From Fidelibacterota bacterium (GTDB taxonomy: Bacteria > Fidelibacterota > UBA2242): a DNA stretch of 6,244 nt. A model generated the notes under the pieces. That model saw nothing but the letters and a program-made list of their open reading frames with translations. It searched no databases and was not told where the DNA came from. Position 1 is the first letter of the stretch. Every line of letters begins with the position of its first letter. This document shows positions 1 through 4,709 of this stretch, one piece after another. The translations under genes and the position numbers were made by a program. The DNA is taken from positions 1-6,244 of the forward strand of contig JAFGXZ010000346.1 in NCBI GenBank assembly GCA_016936335.1, in the 5' to 3' direction.

Positions 1-435
1 ATTGAATATCGAAAAATATATTCAAAACACTTACTGGATACTTCACGACTATATCCAGAAATAACGAATACATTGAATAAATTGAATGATTATCCAATGG
101 CAGTCATTTCCAATAAAGCGTTTGTCTATACCAAACACATTCTTGAACATTTTAACCTCGACCGGTTTTTTAATCCGGTTCTTGGCGGTGACTCGCTGGA
201 TCAGAAAAAACCGGATCCGGCTCCCTTACTTCATGTTTCCAATCAGTACAAAATTCCGCCCGATAATTGCCTGATGGTCGGTGACAGTGAAAAGGATATT
301 GCCGCAGCACGAACCGCCGGCATGCCCGTATGCGCCGTGACATATGGAATGCGACCTAAAGTGATGCTTGAAGTTATGAATCCCGATTTTCTCGTCGATT
401 CATTCGGTGATCTTTTAAAGATTATTAGCAAGTAA
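1..435 (+). CDS. gph: HAD-family phosphatase, phosphoglycolate phosphatase-like (5' partial)
   Basis: The frame is open from the first base to TAA at 433-435, giving 144 residues. Gph proteins are usually about 220 residues, so roughly the first 75, including the DxD nucleophile motif and part of the cap domain, lie outside the window. A TTG at 73 could be called as a start, but it falls inside conserved sequence (HLLDTSRLYPEI precedes it), so it is not the true start. Numbering from the window edge, HAD motif II is VISNK (Ser37), motif III is the Lys of KKPDP (Lys70), and motif IV is MVGDSEKDI (Asp95, Asp99). The stretch LGGDSLDQKKPDPAPLLH is very close to what I know of Gph. Family knowledge: cytoplasmic, Mg-dependent dephosphorylation of 2-phosphoglycolate, a by-product of oxidative DNA damage repair and of oxygenase activity. 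Substrate specificity within HAD is hard to fix by motif, so another small phosphate ester is possible. The downstream gene converges from the opposite strand 20 bases away. Confidence 0.85.
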   Translation: MEYRKIYSKHLLDTSRLYPEITNTLNKLNDYPMAVISNKAFVYTKHILEHFNLDRFFNPVLGGDSLDQKKPDPAPLLHVSNQYKIPPDNCLMVGDSEKDIAAARTAGMPVCAVTYGMRPKVMLEVMNPDFLVDSFGDLLKIISK

Positions 436-455
436 TTCGTTAATATTTATACTTG

Positions 456-974
456 TCAGATGATAGTTTCATCAAAATGGATTTCCAGAATTTGCCTCGA
501 AGTCTGAATTTTTCGCAGCAGTACTTCAGCCTGTTCAAACATGATTTTTGAGGCTTTCACCGCATCAGAATCCTTGTACTTGTCAGACAGGTACACAACT
601 TCCTTAATTCCCGATTGGATAATCGCTTTCGCACATTCATTGCAGGGAAAGAGCGCAACATAAATGGATGAACCTTTCAAATCCCGGGAAATACTGTTCA
701 GGATTGCGTTTAATTCCGCATGACAGATATAGGGGTATTTGGTAGCCAGATAATCCCCTTCCCTGTTCCAGGGTAGTTTTTCATCAGAACAACCGGTGGG
801 AAAACCGTTGTAACCAACCCCCACAATTTTTTTATCCTGATTAACAATACAGGCTCCGACTTGTGTATTTGGGTCTTTACTGCGCTGGGCGGATAGTAAG
901 GCAATTCCCATGAAATATTCATCCCAACTGATATAATCCAAACGCTTTGAAATCGTACCCACTCTTTTCTCCAT
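456..974 (-). CDS. dCMP deaminase (deoxycytidylate deaminase)
   Basis: The 172-residue protein converts dCMP to dUMP and ammonia, feeding thymidylate synthase. Zinc-site motifs are complete: CHAELNAI supplies His85 and the proton-shuttling Glu87, and PCNEC supplies Cys111 and Cys114. Other family blocks are SAQRSKDPNTQVGACIVN (28-45), GYNGFPTGCSDEKLPW (54-69) and LSDKYKDSD (129-137). The GYNG region is where dCTP/dTTP-regulated enzymes bind their effector, so allosteric control is plausible but inferred. The match extends over the whole length and, from memory, is closer to animal DCTD than to the short ComEB-type bacterial deaminases. The start at 974 is chosen because conserved sequence begins by RLDY at residue 11, which rules out the internal Met22. 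There is no clear Shine-Dalgarno upstream (TTCCTTTGAATAAAA precedes ATG). The gene is divergent from glnA and convergent with the phosphatase, so it is probably monocistronic. The stop is TGA. Confidence 0.95.
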   Translation of the reverse strand: MEKRVGTISKRLDYISWDEYFMGIALLSAQRSKDPNTQVGACIVNQDKKIVGVGYNGFPTGCSDEKLPWNREGDYLATKYPYICHAELNAILNSISRDLKGSSIYVALFPCNECAKAIIQSGIKEVVYLSDKYKDSDAVKASKIMFEQAEVLLRKIQTSRQILEIHFDETII

Positions 975-1026
975 TTTTATTCAAAGGAAATATAAACAGA
1001 ATAGTCGGTAAATTCCATAACTCTAT

Positions 1027-1054
1027 CTTATAATATTCCATTGATCTGTTACAA
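1027..1054 (-). promoter_or_regulatory. Putative sigma-70 promoter for the dCMP deaminase gene
   Basis: Read on the minus strand, TTGTAA (1049-1054) is followed after 16 bases by TATAAG (1027-1032). This would give a leader of about 45 bases before the ATG at 974. Both boxes are reasonable but not perfect matches to the sigma-70 consensus, and the region is AT-rich, so a chance match is possible. The -35 box overlaps a small inverted repeat, CTGTT-AC-AACAG (1046-1057). Confidence 0.4.
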
Positions 1055-1062
1055 CAGTCTCC

Positions 1063-1079
1063 TCTTAATATATTTAAGA
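1063..1079. repeat. Inverted repeat TCTTAA-N5-TTAAGA in the divergent intergenic region
   Basis: Arms TCTTAA (1063-1068) and TTAAGA (1074-1079) are perfect complements around TATAT. The dyad lies between the proposed minus-strand promoter and the proposed glnA -35 box, about 19 bases upstream of the latter. That is a sensible place for a regulator shared by the divergent genes. I do not recognise it as the site of a known regulator, and AT-rich intergenic DNA produces such dyads by chance. Confidence 0.3.
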
Positions 1080-1097
1080 ATATCCCGGTTAATTTTA

Positions 1098-1127
1098 TTG
1101 CATATGTTAAATTATTTATGTTATATT
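1098..1127 (+). promoter_or_regulatory. Putative extended -10 promoter for glutamine synthetase
   Basis: TTGCAT (1098-1103) is separated by 18 bases from TATATT (1122-1127). The -10 box is preceded by TG at 1119-1120 with one intervening base, which is the extended -10 arrangement. Transcription would begin near 1134, leaving a leader of about 34 bases that is too short for a riboswitch. The pattern fits sigma-70. I see no sigma-54 GG-N10-GC element, so the nitrogen control typical of enteric glnA is not evident here. Confidence 0.5.
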
Positions 1128-1156
1128 AGTCTTCGAATGTACATAATTAAAGTTTC

Positions 1157-1162
1157 AAGAGG
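1157..1162 (+). promoter_or_regulatory. Shine-Dalgarno site of glutamine synthetase
   Basis: AAGAGG lies five bases before the ATG at 1168. It supports that start, which also agrees with the usual N-terminal length of the family. It contrasts with the deaminase gene, which has no visible Shine-Dalgarno sequence. Confidence 0.6.
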
Positions 1163-1167
1163 TTATC

Positions 1168-2604
1168 ATGTTTGCTTCAATAGAAGAAATATTGGCCTTT
1201 GTTCGCCAGAATGATGTCCATTTTATCGATCTGAAATTCATCAATTTGATCGGTGGACTTCACCATATCACGATCCCTGTTCAGCAATTCAATCGACATT
1301 TAGTAGAAAAGGGTGTCGGATTTGATGCTTCATCAACGCCTGGATTTAAAACAGTGGAATCCGGGGATATGGTGCTGTTACCCGATCTAAATACCGGGTT
1401 TGTGGATCCTTTTTTTCAGCATCACACTCTGAGTTTTTTATGTAATATCGCCGAGGCCGATACGAAAAGACCCTTCAGGCGGGATCCACGATATATAGCT
1501 ACTCTTGCCGAAGAGTACCTGGTATCAACAGGAATTGCAAGCGAAAGCCATTGGGGTCCGGAGTTCGAATATTACATTTTCGATGCTGTCGAATTTCGCA
1601 ACGATTCATTTTATTCCTATTTTAAAATCAATTCCGATGAGGCCCAATGGAGTAATTACCTGGATGAAGGCAAACAGGATGGTTATCAAATGTTCAATCA
1701 CCGGGGCTACCATGCCTCACCGCCCTATGATGAACTCCATGATATCCGTTCGGAAACTGTCAAGGTTTTGGAAGATTGCGGAATCCCGGTTAAATATCAC
1801 CATCATGAAGTGGGTAGTTCCGGTCAGGTAGAGATCGAAGTGGTCATGGATAAATTGCCACGTATGGCTGATACCGTGATTTTAGGCAAATATATTATTA
1901 AAATGGTTGCGAAAAAATATGGAAAAACTGCGACATTCATGCCAAAACCGTTATACGATGAACCCGGAACCGGGATGCATTTTCATCAGCATCTTTTTAA
2001 AAATGGTAACCCCTTGTTTTATGACAAAACCGGGTATGGCGGCTTGAGTCATGTCGCTCAATCTTATGTTGCCGGAATTTTAAAACATGCACCCGCTCTC
2101 ACAGGTTTGACCAATCCTTCGACCAATTCCTATAAACGACTAATCCCCGGATTTGAGGCACCGGTTGCCCTTTTCTTCAGCATCGGTAACCGAAGCTCCG
2201 CCATCCGGATTCCCAAATACGCCATGGAACCTGAAACCAAGCGCATCGAATATCGCCCACCCGACGCAACGTGCAATCCACATCTGGCTATGTCAGCAAT
2301 GCTTCTCGCAGGAATTGATGGTATTCAACAAAATCTCGATATCAGCAAAGAGGGTTTCGGACCTTTCGACGTGAATCTTTTTGATCCGGAAAACGCTCAC
2401 ATTCTCAATTCGATAAAATCTATTCCCAGCTCCCTGGATTCCGCACTGAATCATCTTGACAACGATAATGATTTTCTGAAAGCCGGTAATGTGTTTGATG
2501 ATGATGTTATCAAAGCCTGGATTGACTATAAATATTCCCGGGAATTTTTACCGAATCGCAATCGGCCGACGCCATTTGAATATTTGCTTTACTACGGTGT
2601 TTGA
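1168..2604 (+). CDS. glnA: Type I glutamine synthetase (glutamate-ammonia ligase), atypical subgroup
   Basis: The 478-residue enzyme (E. coli GlnA has about 469) makes glutamine from glutamate, ammonia and ATP in the cytoplasm, normally as a dodecamer. The N-terminal beta-grasp domain is followed by the catalytic domain. Visible family residues: GFDASSTPGF (latch, Asp53), GPEFEYYIFD (metal Glu132, Glu134), HHHEVGSSGQVEIE (Glu214, Glu222), GTGMHFHQH (His271), NSYKRLIPGFEAP (Arg324, flap Glu330), NRSSAIRIP (341-349) and RIEYRPPD (Glu361, Arg363). Catalytic metal and flap residues are therefore intact. Departures from the enteric type: Phe405 in NLFDPEN where adenylylated Tyr397 normally sits in NLYDLP, Pro266 where substrate-contacting Asn264 normally sits, and DASST instead of DGSSI. 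These suggest an enzyme not controlled by GlnE adenylylation, possibly a distinct subgroup. Gamma-glutamyl-ligase relatives of the same fold cannot be excluded, but the length and the near-complete motif set favour true glutamine synthetase. The gene has its own promoter, and the stop is TGA. Confidence 0.93.
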   Translation: MFASIEEILAFVRQNDVHFIDLKFINLIGGLHHITIPVQQFNRHLVEKGVGFDASSTPGFKTVESGDMVLLPDLNTGFVDPFFQHHTLSFLCNIAEADTKRPFRRDPRYIATLAEEYLVSTGIASESHWGPEFEYYIFDAVEFRNDSFYSYFKINSDEAQWSNYLDEGKQDGYQMFNHRGYHASPPYDELHDIRSETVKVLEDCGIPVKYHHHEVGSSGQVEIEVVMDKLPRMADTVILGKYIIKMVAKKYGKTATFMPKPLYDEPGTGMHFHQHLFKNGNPLFYDKTGYGGLSHVAQSYVAGILKHAPALTGLTNPSTNSYKRLIPGFEAPVALFFSIGNRSSAIRIPKYAMEPETKRIEYRPPDATCNPHLAMSAMLLAGIDGIQQNLDISKEGFGPFDVNLFDPENAHILNSIKSIPSSLDSALNHLDNDNDFLKAGNVFDDDVIKAWIDYKYSREFLPNRNRPTPFEYLLYYGV

Positions 2605-2647
2605 TATTAAATTTCTGAAGTGAATCAGCAGGTGTAACAATTCTCAA

Positions 2648-2664
2648 TATAAAGACTCTTTATA
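2648..2664. repeat. Small inverted repeat between glnA and the peptidase gene
   Basis: TATAAAG (2648-2654) and CTTTATA (2658-2664) are perfect arms around ACT, sitting 44 to 59 bases before the peptidase start. The stem is AT-rich and no T-run follows, so it is a poor terminator. It may be an operator-like site or chance. TATAAA and TATAAC inside it resemble -10 boxes, but I find no convincing -35 partner. The 102-base gap otherwise holds nothing recognisable apart from the ribosome binding site. Confidence 0.25.
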
Positions 2665-2694
2665 ACAGAGAAAAAATGAATCAATTAATAATAG

Positions 2695-2702
2695 AAAGAG
2701 GG
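2695..2702 (+). promoter_or_regulatory. Shine-Dalgarno site of the M3 peptidase
   Basis: AAAGAGGG ends four bases before the ATG at 2707. It fixes that start, and the N-terminus it produces is a good signal peptide. Confidence 0.6.
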
Positions 2703-2706
2703 TGCA

Positions 2707-4464
2707 ATGAAAAATTTAACAGGAATGTTGATGGTACTGCTGATGCTTAGTTTTTTCAGCAACCAGGTACTTTCCCAAACCCGTAATCGGGCTGATATCG
2801 CCGATAAATATAAGTGGGATTTGAGTAACCTGTATTCATCTGAAGAAGCCTATCAAAAGGCCAAGGAAGAAACCGTCAAGAAATTCGATGGTATTCTAAA
2901 ATACAAAGGTAAACTGACAAAATCACCGGCACTGTTACTAGAAGGATTGGATTATCATTATGGTATTTTCAAAGAAATGATGCGGCTTTCCTCTTATGCC
3001 GGGAAGAAATCAGACCTGGACACCCGGGATTCCAAATATCTGGCCATGCGACAGGAAATTGATCAACTTTTTACTCAATATAATTCCAAATCGTCGTTTA
3101 TCGATCCGGAAATCCTGACGATGGATAAGAAGAAAATGGATAAATTTCTTGCCAAAGAACCAAAACTGGATGTCTATAAATTTTACCTCAATGATCTGCT
3201 TCGCAGCAAAGAGCATCTGCTTTCCGAAAAGGAAGAGAAAATTGTGGCTGAGGCTGGATTAATCTCCGGTTCAGCAGGGTCGATTTACGGAATTTTCAAA
3301 AACGCCGATATGCCCTATCCTACCGTCAAACTTTCCAATGGTGATGACGTACTTATTGATCAGGCCGGATATGGACGCTACCGGGCAACGGATAACCGGG
3401 AAGATCGCAAAATTGTTTTCGAGGCATTTTTTAGAAAATTCAATGATTTTCGGCGAACCTTCGGTACAGAGATGGACGGTAATGTAAAATCCCATATTTT
3501 CTACAGCAATGTCAGAAATTACACCAACACTCTTGAAAGAGCCCTGGACGCTAATAACATTCCGACCGCCGTTTACCATTCATTAATCGAAAATGTAAAC
3601 AAGAACCTGGCTTCCTTTCATCGCTATCTGGATATAAAACGACGGATGATGGGTCTGGATCAACTATACTATTTTGACTTATATGCTCCTGCAGTCAAGG
3701 GAATCGACGCTGAATACGATTATGATAAAGCGCAGAAAATGATTCTAACCGCACTGAAACCGCTGGGAAAAGAGTATGTTAGTGTCATTAAGGAAGCCTT
3801 TGATAATCGCTGGATTGATGTATATCCTACCCCCGGAAAACGTTCGGGTGCTTATTCTTCAGGCAGCGCCTACGATGTACACCCCTATATTTTATTAAAC
3901 TATAATAATCTCTATAACGATGTTTCAACATTGGCACATGAACTCGGACACACGATGCAAAGTTATTTGTCCAATAAAACCCAGCCTTTTCAGAATGCCA
4001 TGTACCCTATTTTCGTCGCAGAAGTGGCTTCGACACTGAATGAAATATTATTATTCAATGACGTATACAATAAGACTACCGATGATGATGTGAAATTGTC
4101 GCTGCTTATGGAATACCTGGATGGTGTTAAGGGCACTCTATTTCGCCAGACCCAATTCGCCGAATTTGAATTGCGGATGCATGAAATGGCTGAAAAGGGC
4201 GAGCAGATCACCGGTGATTCCATGTCTGATCTCTACAGAAGCATCGTACGGGCTTACTATGGTCATGATAAAGGTGTTTGCATTGTCCCGGACTATATCG
4301 ACGTCGAGTGGGCCTACATTCCCCATTTCTATTACAATTATTATGTTTACCAGTACTCAACATCCTTCACAGCCTCCACTGCCCTTGCGGAAGGAATTCT
4401 GAATAAAGACGCCGGTGCGGTGGATAAATATATTAATTTTCTATCAGCCGGTGGTTCCAAGTAG
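2707..4464 (+). CDS. pepF: Exported M3-family oligoendopeptidase (PepF type), ended early by an in-frame TAG
   Basis: A zinc metallopeptidase that cleaves short peptides, with 585 residues up to TAG at 4462-4464. Residues 1-23 look like a Sec signal peptide: a short MKN start, the hydrophobic stretch MLMVLLMLSFF, then VLS before Gln24 as a likely cleavage point. PepF proteins are classically cytoplasmic, so this copy probably acts in the periplasm or outside. The PepF N-terminal helical region spans about 30-200. The M3 catalytic core follows: HELGH supplies His411, Glu412 and His415, and FVAEVAST supplies third ligand Glu439. The late motif IPHFYYNYYVYQYSTS (538-553) carries the conserved His and Tyr residues of substrate binding. 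The protein stops at FLSAGGSK, where relatives typically continue with YPIELLK. The DNA after the TAG encodes exactly that continuation in frame to 4590 (see the next entry). The catalytic site is complete, so activity depends on whether the C-terminal helix is dispensable, read through, or wrongly cut by a base error. It lies 102 bases after glnA, with no evident functional link. Confidence 0.9.
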   Translation: MKNLTGMLMVLLMLSFFSNQVLSQTRNRADIADKYKWDLSNLYSSEEAYQKAKEETVKKFDGILKYKGKLTKSPALLLEGLDYHYGIFKEMMRLSSYAGKKSDLDTRDSKYLAMRQEIDQLFTQYNSKSSFIDPEILTMDKKKMDKFLAKEPKLDVYKFYLNDLLRSKEHLLSEKEEKIVAEAGLISGSAGSIYGIFKNADMPYPTVKLSNGDDVLIDQAGYGRYRATDNREDRKIVFEAFFRKFNDFRRTFGTEMDGNVKSHIFYSNVRNYTNTLERALDANNIPTAVYHSLIENVNKNLASFHRYLDIKRRMMGLDQLYYFDLYAPAVKGIDAEYDYDKAQKMILTALKPLGKEYVSVIKEAFDNRWIDVYPTPGKRSGAYSSGSAYDVHPYILLNYNNLYNDVSTLAHELGHTMQSYLSNKTQPFQNAMYPIFVAEVASTLNEILLFNDVYNKTTDDDVKLSLLMEYLDGVKGTLFRQTQFAEFELRMHEMAEKGEQITGDSMSDLYRSIVRAYYGHDKGVCIVPDYIDVEWAYIPHFYYNYYVYQYSTSFTASTALAEGILNKDAGAVDKYINFLSAGGSK

Positions 4465-4590
4465 CCCATTGAGCTGCTCAAAGACGCCGGCGTCGATATG
4501 ACCGGTCCGGTTCCTTTTGATAAAACCATGAAAATGATGAATTGGGCTATGGACGAGATCGAAAAGATATTGAAGACGAAAGGTATCTGA
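4465..4590 (+). pseudogene. Detached in-frame C-terminal tail of the M3 peptidase
   Basis: Directly after TAG at 4462-4464 the same frame reads PIELLKDAGVDMTGPVPFDK and then a helical segment with MNWAMDEIEKIL, giving 41 codons before TGA at 4588-4590. This matches what I know of the end of oligoendopeptidase F proteins, where GS-x-YPIELLKKAGVDM followed by P-x-PF is typical. The TAG occupies the place of the usual Tyr, one base change from TAC or TAT. The tail shows no frameshift or second stop, and a terminator begins 24 bases past its TGA, so the ancestral gene clearly ended at 4590. Whether it is now lost, translated by readthrough, or an assembly or sequencing error cannot be told here. 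Confidence 0.85.
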
Positions 4591-4614
4591 CAGAATTACA
4601 AATCTTATCGATAG

Positions 4615-4643
4615 AAAAGGGCAGATCGTTGGTCTGCCCTTTT
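4615..4643. terminator. Strong hairpin terminator, probably bidirectional
   Basis: AAAAGGGCAGA (4615-4625) pairs perfectly over 11 bases with TCTGCCCTTTT (4633-4643) around a 7-base loop. On the plus strand the stem ends in TTTT followed by GATTTTA. On the minus strand it likewise ends in TTTT. It stands between two convergent genes, 24 bases past the TGA at 4590 and 66 bases past the stop of the minus-strand gene, and can serve both. Confidence 0.85.
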
Positions 4644-4709
4644 GATTTTAGCCCGAGTTCGACAGTTGAAGGGTCAAAACCGGCCTCATATTGCCTCCAC
4701 CAATATACA

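Noticed and set aside
73..435. TTG at 73 as the true start of the phosphatase
   Set aside because: The frame is open upstream to base 1, and the residues before it fit the conserved Gph sequence, so the gene simply enters from outside the window.
436..455. Terminator between the phosphatase and deaminase genes
   Set aside because: The 20-base gap is AT-rich without a stable stem. Any terminator would have to overlap the coding ends, and I could not find one.
1505..1831. Plus-strand open frame of 108 codons inside glutamine synthetase
   Set aside because: It overlaps the conserved catalytic region in another frame, and its translation has no family-like features.
2648..2664. Hairpin after glnA as an intrinsic terminator
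   Set aside because: The stem is only 7 bases and AT-rich, with no T-run after it, so it is unlikely to end transcription by itself.
3271..3579. Minus-strand open frame of 102 codons inside the peptidase gene
   Set aside because: It lies wholly antisense to a well-supported peptidase domain, has no recognisable motif, and has no ribosome binding site that I can see. It is a coding shadow.
4462..4464. TAG as a pyrrolysine or generally reassigned codon
   Set aside because: The nearby sorting-domain protein ends with TAG exactly at its expected end, so TAG works as a stop here. The position normally holds Tyr, and no tRNA or synthetase supporting pyrrolysine is in view.
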